In this document: positions 1 to 6,826 of the stretch, one piece after another
Layout of the letters: every line of letters begins with the position of its first letter
Numbering within the stretch: the first letter of the stretch is position 1
DNA from: CAZELM01 sp964512995
GTDB lineage: Bacteria > CSSED10-310
Reading direction: 5' to 3'
DNA: 7,049 nt
Assembly (NCBI GenBank): GCA_964512995.1
Contig: CAZELM010000085.1
Span: forward strand, 1-7,049
Program-made: the position numbers and the translations under genes
Notes under the pieces: model-generated
Database searches by the model: none
What the model saw: only the letters and a program-made list of their open reading frames with translations
Told to the model about the DNA's origin: nothing

Positions 1-47
1 GCGTAATCAGCGGTTCAGGCCTTTACCCCGCAGCAATCCCTTGCCAA
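1..47. repeat. Direct repeat, copy A (47 bp)
   Basis: This stretch matches bases 134-180 with about three substitutions over the first 43 bases, then diverges in the last few. The differences are at offsets 12 and 19 (G versus A) and near offset 43 (G versus A). Read on the minus strand, both copies end in a frame giving GKGLLRGKGLN followed by one residue and TGA. In copy A a stop codon lies only a few codons upstream of that frame, so this copy cannot be the end of a long gene. The window starts inside or at the edge of the repeat, so its true left boundary is unknown. Confidence 0.8.
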
Positions 48-133
48 CCGTAATTCACCCTCCGTGCCAAGCGACGGTCTCACGCCTTCCGCACTGCAAC
101 GGCCTGCCACCATCAGCGACATCCGTTTAATCC

Positions 134-180
134 GCGTAATCAGCAGTTCAGACCTTTACCCCGCAGCAATCCCTTACCGG
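134..180. repeat. Direct repeat, copy B (47 bp)
   Basis: This is the second copy of the repeat at 1-47, offset by 133 bp. On the minus strand it runs directly into GATTACGCGGATTAAACGGA (bases 146-127), a sequence type that I recall as dispersed between genes in various uncultured bacteria; that is a recollection, not a search result. Two copies 133 bp apart, with unrelated sequence between them, do not fit a CRISPR array, where spacers are about 30-40 bp. A dispersed intergenic repeat or a duplicated gene end is more likely. Confidence 0.8.
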
Positions 181-494
181 TGAGATGTTTGAGAAGCATT
201 CTCGACGGTTCGTTGCCGAATCCCATGAGAAAACCGGTTGAAGCGTTGTTGGCGCGAACAAAATCCACCGGCCAATTGCCAGCATTGCCAATTCTTCTCA
301 ATTTGGATATGGTACCATTCAGTTCGGCTGTGTTGCTCACCCGTAGCGCTGAGTTGAACTCGGTGTCATGGCAAAAAAAGGGGAAGCACCACATGGATGG
401 GGAAGCTCCTGCACCGCCTTCGCGCCGGTAGAAACGCCGGTTGCCCTGTGCTTGTCCTTGGTATCACCCCAAAACTGATTGAGGACTGGCAGCG
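181..494. other. Gene-poor stretch upstream of the methyltransferase
   Basis: I see no convincing gene here. The minus-strand frame ending at 140 stays open from about 458, roughly 105 codons, but its first ATG is at 394, giving 84 residues. It has no clear ribosome binding site, family motif or signal peptide, and it ends inside repeat copy B. It could be the decayed tail of a gene or part of a larger dispersed repeat. The overlapping plus-strand frame at 180-431 has no better support. The promoter of the methyltransferase gene should lie in this stretch, but I could not pick a convincing -35/-10 pair. A GAGG at 481-484, ten bases before the ATG at 495, is the likely ribosome binding site. 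Confidence 0.4.
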
Positions 495-1148
495 ATGATC
501 TCAGCATCTCAAGACCTATTGAAAAAAGTTGGCTCCGAAAAGTTCAGCACCATCCTGGCTGACCCGCCGTGGCAGTTCCAGAACCGCACCGGAAAAATGG
601 CTCCGGAGCACAAACGGCTCAATCGCTACGGAACCATGACGCTCGACGACATCCTGTCTTTGCCTGTCGCCGATATTGTCAATGAAACCGCGCATCTATA
701 CCTGTGGGTGCCAAATGCTCTGCTCCCCGAGGGACTTTCTGTTCTCGCAGCATGGGGCTTCACATACAAATCAAACCTCGTATGGCATAAAGTCCGTAAA
801 GATGGAGGTCCTGACGGTCGCGGTGTTGGCTTTTACTTTCGCAACACAACCGAGCTTATCCTGTTTGGCGTCAAAGGTAAAGACGCCAGAACCCTTCAGC
901 CAGGAAGAAGCCAGGTCAACATCATCCGCTCAATGAAACGTGAGCACTCCCGTAAGCCTGACGAGCAATATCAAATCATCGAATCTTGCAGCCCAGGCCC
1001 CTTCCTTGAACTCTTCGCCCGTGGCCCCCGCAAAGGCTGGACAACCTGGGGCAACCAATCTGAAGCGTATTCCCCCTCCTGGCCTACTTACACCAACCAC
1101 TCCCAATCCGATATATCAATAAAAAAGCTAACAAATCGCTCAACCTGA
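495..1148 (+). CDS. MT-A70 family adenine-N6 methyltransferase
   Basis: The 217-residue product should transfer a methyl group from S-adenosylmethionine to the N6 of adenine, most likely in DNA since this is a bacterial member. The catalytic DPPW is at residues 23-26, in the context ILADPPWQF. Other MT-A70 features follow in order: HLYLWVPNALL (67-77), the strand region SNLVWHKV (93-100), GFYFRNTTELILFGVKG (112-128), HSRKPDE (151-157) and the late LFARGPRKGWTTWGNQ (173-188). In MT-A70 proteins the DPPW tetrad comes first and the cofactor-binding region last, a permuted order, and this protein follows it. Length is typical for the compact prokaryotic and phage members. The last 25 or so residues lie beyond the conserved core. 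GAGG ten bases upstream supports the ATG at 495. No endonuclease, ParB or phage gene is visible nearby, so it looks like an orphan methyltransferase, although a partner could lie beyond the left edge. Its target sequence cannot be predicted from this. Confidence 0.9.
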   Translation: MISASQDLLKKVGSEKFSTILADPPWQFQNRTGKMAPEHKRLNRYGTMTLDDILSLPVADIVNETAHLYLWVPNALLPEGLSVLAAWGFTYKSNLVWHKVRKDGGPDGRGVGFYFRNTTELILFGVKGKDARTLQPGRSQVNIIRSMKREHSRKPDEQYQIIESCSPGPFLELFARGPRKGWTTWGNQSEAYSPSWPTYTNHSQSDISIKKLTNRST

Positions 1149-1181
1149 ACCCGGAAACTACCCCTATCATTCCGCTGCATG

Positions 1182-2048
1182 TCAGAACCACGACAGACCG
1201 GATGCCGTGAAGGGAACGGGTTTCCAGCCATCCTGATTCCAGATAAGTACGTGGCGATATCCGGCTTCGGCCAGTCGTTCGGCTGCCCGGGTGAACTCTC
1301 CCGTTAATGTCTGCGGACGATGTGCATCCGCATTGATCGTCACCGGGATGTTCATGCGGTTACACAGATGGAGTATCCAGGGACTGGGATAGATCTCATC
1401 CGTATAATTCCGAGTGATTCCCCCCGTGTTCACCTCCAGAATCACAGAACGTCGAGCCATCACATTCAACGTTTCGGAGACTAAACTCTTGTACCAGGAT
1501 TCCGACTCCCTGAAATAGACATCTCCCCTGTTATTCATTTTCACCAGATCAAGATGAGCCACGATTGTGGGACACGCGGTGATGACCATCTCCTGAATCC
1601 GCTGATAGTAGATCCGCACAGCCGCCTGAATATCCCCGCCATACAGTTCATCCAATCCCTGTGCAAAAGCGGGGGGTTTGGAGTCCACGGTCCACGGATA
1701 TCCGGATGTTTCCCGTCCGGCAAAATGGACGGAACCGAGTGTGTAATCCAGATTCAAGCTCATGAATCTGGCATCCCGCGGAGATATCATTCCGGGAATA
1801 TAGTCGATCTCCAGACCCATCAGAATCCGGATCCGATCACGGTAACGCTCCTTGAGGTCCTGTATTTCTCGGCAATACGCCGGGAGTCGTGGTTCCGGGA
1901 TGGTCCAGGTCGATTCCAGGGGCAATGGTGCGTGACAGGAAAATCCCAGCATCGGCATTTCCAGACGGATCGCTTCCAGGACATAATCTTCCGGTGGATT
2001 CTTGCCGTCACTGTAATGCGTATGGGTGTGAAAATTGGTCCAGACCAT
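1182..2048 (-). CDS. PHP-domain phosphatase, histidinol-phosphatase (HisJ) type
   Basis: The 288-residue product matches the HisJ-type PHP phosphatases, which hydrolyse L-histidinol phosphate to histidinol late in histidine synthesis using metal ions. Visible motifs, in order: NFHTHTHYSDG (5-15), SCHAPLP (37-43), MGLEIDYIPG (77-86), LGSVHFAGRE (104-113), YGGDIQAAVRIYY (136-148), AHLDLVK (164-170), LEVNTGGI (204-211) and INADAHRP (238-245). These supply the metal-binding His, Glu and Asp residues expected of the family. The length agrees with the roughly 270-residue Bacillus HisJ. The frame stays open 71 codons further upstream through the end of the cas3-like gene. The ATG at 2048 is chosen because it falls just before the first PHP motif and one base after the cas3-like stop (TAA-A-ATG). 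Its Shine-Dalgarno is weak (GGGGA, 13 bases away), which fits translational coupling. It converges on the methyltransferase gene. No other his gene is seen, so a different phosphoester substrate linked to its neighbour is possible. Confidence 0.85.
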   Translation of the reverse strand: MVWTNFHTHTHYSDGKNPPEDYVLEAIRLEMPMLGFSCHAPLPLESTWTIPEPRLPAYCREIQDLKERYRDRIRILMGLEIDYIPGMISPRDARFMSLNLDYTLGSVHFAGRETSGYPWTVDSKPPAFAQGLDELYGGDIQAAVRIYYQRIQEMVITACPTIVAHLDLVKMNNRGDVYFRESESWYKSLVSETLNVMARRSVILEVNTGGITRNYTDEIYPSPWILHLCNRMNIPVTINADAHRPQTLTGEFTRAAERLAEAGYRHVLIWNQDGWKPVPFTASGLSWF

Positions 2049-2049
2049 T

Positions 2050-4509
2050 TTACTGAGCCGATCCCCGCCAATCCGCAACGCGCACCAGCAACTCCATAAA
2101 CGCCAATCGGAAAGGTCCGTAATCCTCCAGAAGCTTCCGGGTGCGTTCATCCCAGGAAGGTCCCAGAACCGGGTCGCCGTGAAATGCAAATGCCATCGAC
2201 AGAGCCGTGGATGGAACCGTGACACCACCTCCCAATCGTGTTTCCGGAAGACTGTCCCCATCCCAGATACCGCGGGAGTAAAGCCGATTCCCCGCCGGAA
2301 TCACCTCGCCGAGTAGTGGTTCCAGCGATAATCGCACTTTCCCATGATGAGCGGTCATCAGATATGCCGCTAAATCACTGCGGCCATGCATCAATGCCGC
2401 GATCCCGGAAGCCACTTCATGCCGGAAACACTCCCGGGCTATCCGCACGTCGTTTTCCTCCACCCAGTATACTTTTTTCTTGAGCATCCGGTCGGACTTG
2501 GCCCACACCTCATCCGGGTCCGGAGATGTTCCGTCTCCCTGAAGCATGTGCTGAAATCCCGGATGTGCTTTGCCGAGATCATGCCACCGGACTGCAGTCT
2601 CCACGTCATCCCATGGAATCTCTGGAAAACTGGGCGCCAGCCGCAGCCGCAGCATCTCCCACTCCTCCATGACCGATTCCGTATGAGCTGCGATGGTCTG
2701 CCATTTCAATCCGCTGGGCTCACTGGAGGCATCTTCCGATTCCGCCAATTCCGGGACATCATAGACCAGCGGCTCCACAGAGACTGGCTGTCCGGTCCAA
2801 CCCAGTTCCGGAGAATAGCCACCGGCATCCGAATGCAGAAGAACGATCAGTCCCGGATGCAGTTCCTTCTTAAACAAAGAACGCCATTCATGGGTCATCG
2901 GATCCCGGTGCCAACTGTTTGGACAGAGATCACGTTCACTCATGGAATCAAGAAACAGTTTAAAATCGGAAACGGCAATCCGGCACAACTCGTACGCATA
3001 TGGTGGTGCCAGAGTATCGGCTGGGGGTGTCATCTCCATCAACGATGAATCCTTTATCCATCTGCGCCAATAAGCCAATATGCTTGATTTCTCTGGAGCA
3101 TCGATGTAATCGGCAACTTTCCCGTTCGCGTGGTTCATGTATTGTTCCGTATGAAACAGACGGATGATATCGGATCCATCCGGTACAATCGGAGGCTGAT
3201 TTTCTGGAGGAGCCGGGCAATTGCACACGTCAGCCATTGTGATGGAATCCCATTTCAGTAACTGCTCCCGGATGCTGAACATCTGATTCATTTCATCTCT
3301 GGAGACACCCTGTGAAGACGGAACCATCCGATCAACCCAATAGACCGTTGGATTTTCATTGTTGTATTTACCCGATCGGTTACAGAGACCAATCCGCTTC
3401 ACCATCGAACTCCAGGGGCACAACTCGGTATAGACACGATATGCATCGATCGGGACATTGGATTCGATGATGGAAGTCGTGACAAGAATGGTTGGGGATG
3501 AACCCCGCTCCCGAATAGATTCTTCCAATGCCCGATGTTCGGATACCCTGAACTGGGGATGATATAATATTACATCCATATCGTTGTCATAGTTAAACGT
3601 CGATTTCAACTGCTGATAGATCTCCTGGGCATCATCAATCTGATCCATCACCACAAGCGTAAGACCGTGCGGGTGACTGCTTACTGAAGAAAATACATTG
3701 AATGCTAAATTACCAATGTATTGCTCCCGAGTGAGATCGCTCCCCCAGGACCCGAAGAGTTCCACATACCGGATGGAGTTCATGACTGTTTGTATATGCG
3801 GATGATTCATGTCATTTGGTGTCAATGTCATGGTGTCTTTGGTGATTCCGATGAGTTCGTTGACCTCGGGTTCTTGGTTTTTATAAATCGACGTCACCCA
3901 GAGCGTTGCGGTGGGTCCGTATGTTTTATAAATCCAGCGAAAATCTTCCATAGCCGACGCTGAACTTAAATTTCGGCTCCACAGATTCAGTTCGTCCAGA
4001 ATCCACAACGCATCGTTATTGAGCATGGCGAATTGCATGGACCATCGTGTGCTGGCAACGCCATAACCGCGATTCAGCGCTCCGGAGATCAGAAAATCAG
4101 CCGTGCCGAATATCATCTGATCCATTTCCGGATAGGTATACCACTCCCGGTACCCATTCGTGGAAGTGCGTTTTCCCGGTTGAATGCACTGAATCCCCAG
4201 TCCACCGGGTTTTCCGTCGCATCGGATACCTGCAGTCTGGAGCATCGCATGTATTGTTTCATAGAGCATCGATGCAGACGCGTCCGATGGCAGCAGATAG
4301 ATCAACCGCCGGGGTGTTGATTTCTGGAGATCCGAATTATTGCAGAACCGACGCCTCCAGAGCCAGGCCATGATCACCGCCAATGTTTTTCCTGTTCCAG
4401 GGGGAGTGTTCAAAGTATCTGGTAACCGGGAACATTCAGCGAGAGCGATCTGGAATGGAGAAGGCGAAAATCCAGTTATCTGCTTAAAAAATTGGGAAAA
4501 ATCACTCAC
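2050..4509 (-). CDS. cas3: Cas3-family helicase-HD nuclease, subtype I-G-like architecture
   Basis: The 819-residue protein carries a superfamily 2 helicase module first and an HD nuclease domain last. That order marks subtype I-G (formerly I-U, GSU0051-like) Cas3; most Cas3 proteins have HD first. In CRISPR type I, Cas3 is recruited by Cascade to unwind and degrade the non-target DNA strand. Helicase motifs: Walker A PPGTGKT (36-42); motif II DELN (172-175, usually DExH); motif III region WVTSI (204-208, usually SAT); motif V region TTSIIESNVPID (344-355); motif VI KRIGLCNRSG (371-380, usually QRxGRxxRxG). The HD metal ligands look intact: H609, WHDLGKAH with H643-D644 (642-649), FRHE with H697, AHHGK with H721-H722, and D813 in VADWR. 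LLHSDAGGYSPELGWTG (557-573) is also familiar from I-G Cas3. The start is GTG, six bases after GGAGG. No Cascade gene, cas1/cas2 or CRISPR array is present in the window. It may be a stray locus fragment or a stand-alone derivative. Confidence 0.85.
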   Translation of the reverse strand: MSDFSQFFKQITGFSPSPFQIALAECSRLPDTLNTPPGTGKTLAVIMAWLWRRRFCNNSDLQKSTPRRLIYLLPSDASASMLYETIHAMLQTAGIRCDGKPGGLGIQCIQPGKRTSTNGYREWYTYPEMDQMIFGTADFLISGALNRGYGVASTRWSMQFAMLNNDALWILDELNLWSRNLSSASAMEDFRWIYKTYGPTATLWVTSIYKNQEPEVNELIGITKDTMTLTPNDMNHPHIQTVMNSIRYVELFGSWGSDLTREQYIGNLAFNVFSSVSSHPHGLTLVVMDQIDDAQEIYQQLKSTFNYDNDMDVILYHPQFRVSEHRALEESIRERGSSPTILVTTSIIESNVPIDAYRVYTELCPWSSMVKRIGLCNRSGKYNNENPTVYWVDRMVPSSQGVSRDEMNQMFSIREQLLKWDSITMADVCNCPAPPENQPPIVPDGSDIIRLFHTEQYMNHANGKVADYIDAPEKSSILAYWRRWIKDSSLMEMTPPADTLAPPYAYELCRIAVSDFKLFLDSMSERDLCPNSWHRDPMTHEWRSLFKKELHPGLIVLLHSDAGGYSPELGWTGQPVSVEPLVYDVPELAESEDASSEPSGLKWQTIAAHTESVMEEWEMLRLRLAPSFPEIPWDDVETAVRWHDLGKAHPGFQHMLQGDGTSPDPDEVWAKSDRMLKKKVYWVEENDVRIARECFRHEVASGIAALMHGRSDLAAYLMTAHHGKVRLSLEPLLGEVIPAGNRLYSRGIWDGDSLPETRLGGGVTVPSTALSMAFAFHGDPVLGPSWDERTRKLLEDYGPFRLAFMELLVRVADWRGSAQ

Positions 4510-4716
4510 TCAATACCTCCAAATCCCTTGATTGCGAGCCGGAAACAAACATACGCGGGATAACGCATGAAGTCCATGAAATTTTCCAAATGCATTCTGG
4601 ATTGCATCGGTAAGTGATGAATACCTGAAGGGCGATGGCACCTCCTTACGGTATATGCCACACAATTTGCCGATCAAAAAAACGGGCAGGTGTATGAAGC
4701 CGATAAACAATCCCAT
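4510..4716 (-). CDS. Possible small ORF just before the cas3-like gene (doubtful)
   Basis: This 68-codon frame ends in a TGA directly abutting the GTG start of the cas3-like gene, and that gene's GGAGG lies inside its last codons. Such an arrangement can mean translational coupling. Against it: the ATG at 4716 lies inside the terminator hairpin, the product shows no recognisable family, and the frame is short enough to be chance. A shorter version would start at GTG 4641, but that codon overlaps the perfect Shine-Dalgarno-like AAGGAGGTG at 4647-4639 and so cannot use it. The N-terminal part is hydrophobic (GLFIGFIHLPVFLIG), then turns basic and aromatic. I consider it more likely non-coding leader sequence. 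Confidence 0.15.
   Translation of the reverse strand: MGLFIGFIHLPVFLIGKLCGIYRKEVPSPFRYSSLTDAIQNAFGKFHGLHALSRVCLFPARNQGIWRY
4516..4520 (-). promoter_or_regulatory. Ribosome binding site for the cas3-like gene
   Basis: On the minus strand GGAGG is followed by six bases (TATTGA) and then GTG at 4509. This spacing decides the use of GTG as the start. No ATG lies in frame nearby at a usable distance. Confidence 0.75.
4650..4677 (-). promoter_or_regulatory. Weak candidate promoter for the cas3-like/PHP pair
   Basis: On the minus strand TTGATC (4677-4672) and TATACC (4655-4650) are 16 bases apart. Each matches four of six sigma-70 consensus positions. It lies immediately past the terminator of the upstream gene, where a new promoter for the cas3-like gene would be expected, about 140 bases before its GTG. 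Matches this weak occur by chance, so it is only a candidate. Confidence 0.2.
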
Positions 4717-4729
4717 TCACCACCTGCCC
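4676..4729 (-). terminator. Rho-independent terminator of the collagen-like gene
   Basis: On the minus strand GGGCAGGTG (4729-4721) pairs perfectly with CACCTGCCC (4692-4684). An inner TGAA/TTCA can extend the stem past a small bulge. The stem is followed by G and then seven T residues (4682-4676). It begins about 55 bases past the TAG stop at 4784, as expected for an intrinsic terminator. It separates this transcript from the cas3-like gene. Confidence 0.8.
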
Positions 4730-4783
4730 TGCTATCACATTTTTGAATCGTCGGACATCCAATCCAGGTCCGAGTGTCACCTG

Positions 4784-6811
4784 CTATCTGACATAAATCC
4801 GCCAGTACCCAATATCATCCGATGCGTAATCATCACACTCCCACCGATCACTATAAGGTGAATTCCAATGGGCGACGCTGGCTTCAAACAGCGGATGATC
4901 ACCCAGTCGGTTCTGATGGTTCATCCCGCAATGACTCCAGGTGTTCGAATAATACCCGCTGCAATTGTTTCCCCAGCGGTTCGGAATGGGTGCCAGGTAA
5001 GAATTATCGCCTGCGAGTCGATTAAAACTTCCGGATGCCTGCGGGAAGGTATCTGTCCGGGCAGAAAAATAATCCAGAACCGGCACGGAGAATGCCGCAA
5101 TGTTAATCGTTCTGCCAACGGAATCCTTACGGCAGTTGAACCGGAGCTCGCCAAAATTGATCTGGTTCCGCAATCCGTTGAGTCCTGATGCGGTGATACC
5201 TTTCTTATTGTCCGCCAGACTGTGCGGAATATCCACATAATTGGTGACATACGTCACACCACATCCGGTGCCGCAGTTCGTCGTGTTGACGATATTGAAC
5301 ACCAGGGTCCAGCCACCACCATCCGTCGTCATATCACAATACGCCTGGAATGGATTCGTCCCGCCGGTTCCGTCCGGATCCAGCCAATACACGCCATCAC
5401 CCGTGGATTCTCCCGCATCGAGAATTTCCAGACACGACACTGCCGGATTGTCCTGGGATCCGAGAGCGGGTGGCGAATAGATGGGTTTCCATTCACTCCC
5501 ATCACACACTTCCACATACCCTTCATGCCAACGGATGGTGCCTGCCTTTGCCGCTGTACATTCGGCTGTATCATCCTGGAATTGGATTCCACCGGCGACA
5601 TGCAATGCAGACTGTGGCGTCGTGGTACCAATACCGACATTACCGGATGATTCGATCCGCATCCGTTCGGTGGAGCTGGTCCGAAGTAATAGGGGATGTG
5701 CCGAATCGGTTCCCACAATGCCTGACGTAGCGATAGCGCCCGAGAACAGCCGTGCTCCACCCGTGCGTTCCAGCATCTGGTAGGCATCCGCTGCATCGCC
5801 GGTGATCCGCAACTGATTGGAAGCGCCGTCACCGCTGCGGATGTGAAGATTGTAAAGGGGAGCATCTGTTCCGAGACCCAGATACCCGGATGCATTATCA
5901 TAGTACAGGTCAGCGCCACCAGTCACTCCCGCATCGTTATAAAGGAGCTGCTTGTCCAGACCGCCGATGGGACCGGTTGGACCTTGCGGACCAGTCGGAC
6001 CTACCGGACCCTGGATACCAGCCGGCCCCGTCACGCCTTGAGCACCTTGCGGACCTGCCGCACCGGTAGCGCCAGGATTGCCAGTCGGACCCATTGGGCC
6101 TGCCGGACCCTGAATACCTGCCGGACCCGTCGCGCCAGGATCACCAGTCGGACCCATCGGACCTGTCGGTCCCTGAAATCCCTGGGGTCCCACTGGACCC
6201 GTTGGTCCCTGGATCCCTTGCGGGCCAGCCGGACCTGCCGCGCCAGTGACTCCTGGAATACCCTGTGCACCCTGCGGTCCAGTCGGACCTGTCGCTCCCG
6301 GAACACCTGCCGGTCCCACGGGTCCAGTCGGACCTTGCGGGCCGGTCAAGCCGGTCGGATTCCCCACCCAGTTCCCGGCCGAATCGATGACTCTGCCATA
6401 CGCTTCAATGGAAACTGATCGGGGATGAATATCCTGGTTATACACATCTCCCGCATTGATCGCCTGCGCCACACTGGTGAACTGCTGCCGGGGTGTCAGA
6501 ATTTCACCGCTCACCGCTATTTCCAGCCAGTATGTCTGATCAAACGTCAATGTTACCGGATTCGATGCGCCAAGCTGGACATTGAAGATTCCTTCTGAAA
6601 CGGCAATCGCATCCTGCGTCTCCGACCAAAGTTCATTCCCGCCTGTGTCAGCATCCCAGATCGAAAACCCAAAATCATAGGATCCGTTCAGAGCATTCCC
6701 ATCCGGATCCAACAACCGGCCCTGATAATTGATCATCATCGGCACCGCCGCCAACACCGACCCGGCCAGCACCATGATCCCCACGAAGAACCAAACAGCT
6801 TTACAATTCAT
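4784..6811 (-). CDS. Secreted collagen-like protein with C-terminal fibrinogen-like (YCDxxxxGGGW) domain
   Basis: The 675-residue product begins with a signal peptide: a short basic start, a hydrophobic core (VWFFVGIMVLAGSVL) and likely cleavage near AA-VP at about residue 22. Residues 28-118 form a beta-rich domain starting YQGRLLDPDGNAL, common at the N-terminus of large bacterial surface proteins. Residues 154-282 are 43 uninterrupted Gly-X-Y triplets, rich in GPT, GPQ, GAT and GPA, which should form a collagen-like triple helix. Residues 285-445 resemble phage-tail-fibre/adhesin stalk sequence, including GNVGIGTTTPQSALHV (390-405). The C-terminus is a fibrinogen-like domain opening with YCDMTTDGGGWTLVF (491-505) and ending GYWRIYVR, with several cysteines (for example 492, 513, 517, 560, 617, 628, 659) that may form disulfides. 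It lacks the final part of animal fibrinogen domains. A trimeric surface or secreted adhesin or lectin is the best guess. ATG 6811 is chosen for its AGGAGG and signal peptide rather than the ATG at 6865. Confidence 0.88.
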   Translation of the reverse strand: MNCKAVWFFVGIMVLAGSVLAAVPMMINYQGRLLDPDGNALNGSYDFGFSIWDADTGGNELWSETQDAIAVSEGIFNVQLGASNPVTLTFDQTYWLEIAVSGEILTPRQQFTSVAQAINAGDVYNQDIHPRSVSIEAYGRVIDSAGNWVGNPTGLTGPQGPTGPVGPAGVPGATGPTGPQGAQGIPGVTGAAGPAGPQGIQGPTGPVGPQGFQGPTGPMGPTGDPGATGPAGIQGPAGPMGPTGNPGATGAAGPQGAQGVTGPAGIQGPVGPTGPQGPTGPIGGLDKQLLYNDAGVTGGADLYYDNASGYLGLGTDAPLYNLHIRSGDGASNQLRITGDAADAYQMLERTGGARLFSGAIATSGIVGTDSAHPLLLRTSSTERMRIESSGNVGIGTTTPQSALHVAGGIQFQDDTAECTAAKAGTIRWHEGYVEVCDGSEWKPIYSPPALGSQDNPAVSCLEILDAGESTGDGVYWLDPDGTGGTNPFQAYCDMTTDGGGWTLVFNIVNTTNCGTGCGVTYVTNYVDIPHSLADNKKGITASGLNGLRNQINFGELRFNCRKDSVGRTINIAAFSVPVLDYFSARTDTFPQASGSFNRLAGDNSYLAPIPNRWGNNCSGYYSNTWSHCGMNHQNRLGDHPLFEASVAHWNSPYSDRWECDDYASDDIGYWRIYVR
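5966..6352 (-). repeat. Collagen-coding Gly-X-Y repeat tract
   Basis: This is the DNA for 43 unbroken Gly-X-Y triplets. Within it a 21-residue (63-bp) unit starting GPMGPTG is duplicated: residues 217-237 (bases 6163-6101) and 238-258 (6100-6038) agree closely over their first half (GDPGAT versus GNPGAT) and drift afterwards. The period and G/C-rich codons make the tract prone to expansion or contraction by slippage. The same composition creates long open shadow frames on the opposite strand. Confidence 0.85.
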
Positions 6812-6820
6812 ATACTCGTT

Positions 6821-6826
6821 CCTCCT
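6821..6826 (-). promoter_or_regulatory. Ribosome binding site of the collagen-like gene
   Basis: AGGAGG on the minus strand stands nine bases before the ATG at 6811. This fixes the start to the methionine that opens the signal peptide, 18 codons inside the longest open frame. Confidence 0.8.

Noticed and set aside
1..180. CRISPR array made of the 47-bp repeats
   Set aside because: There are only two copies, the interval of 86 bp is far longer than a spacer, and the repeat shows several substitutions over 47 bp.
140..394. Small minus-strand gene of 84 codons
   Set aside because: No ribosome binding site or family motif is visible, and it ends inside a repeat that also occurs elsewhere without an open frame. 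The frame is open upstream of its ATG to about 458, which does not help to define a start.
1149..1181. Bidirectional terminator between the converging methyltransferase and PHP genes
   Set aside because: I could not find a convincing GC-rich stem followed by a T-tract in either direction in this short gap.
2049..2261. Longer N-terminal extension of the PHP protein starting at 2261
   Set aside because: The extra 71 codons lie wholly inside the cas3-like coding sequence and read as non-domain sequence. The ATG at 2048 sits right before the first PHP motif.
2386..3048. Plus-strand frame of 220 codons antisense to the cas3-like gene
   Set aside because: The product shows no family features, and the minus-strand frame encodes the recognisable HD domain through the same bases.
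5843..6428. Long plus-strand and second minus-strand frames across the collagen tract
   Set aside because: These are shadows created by the regular GGN-CCN codons of the Gly-X-Y repeat. Their products are low-complexity Arg/Thr-rich strings without start signals.
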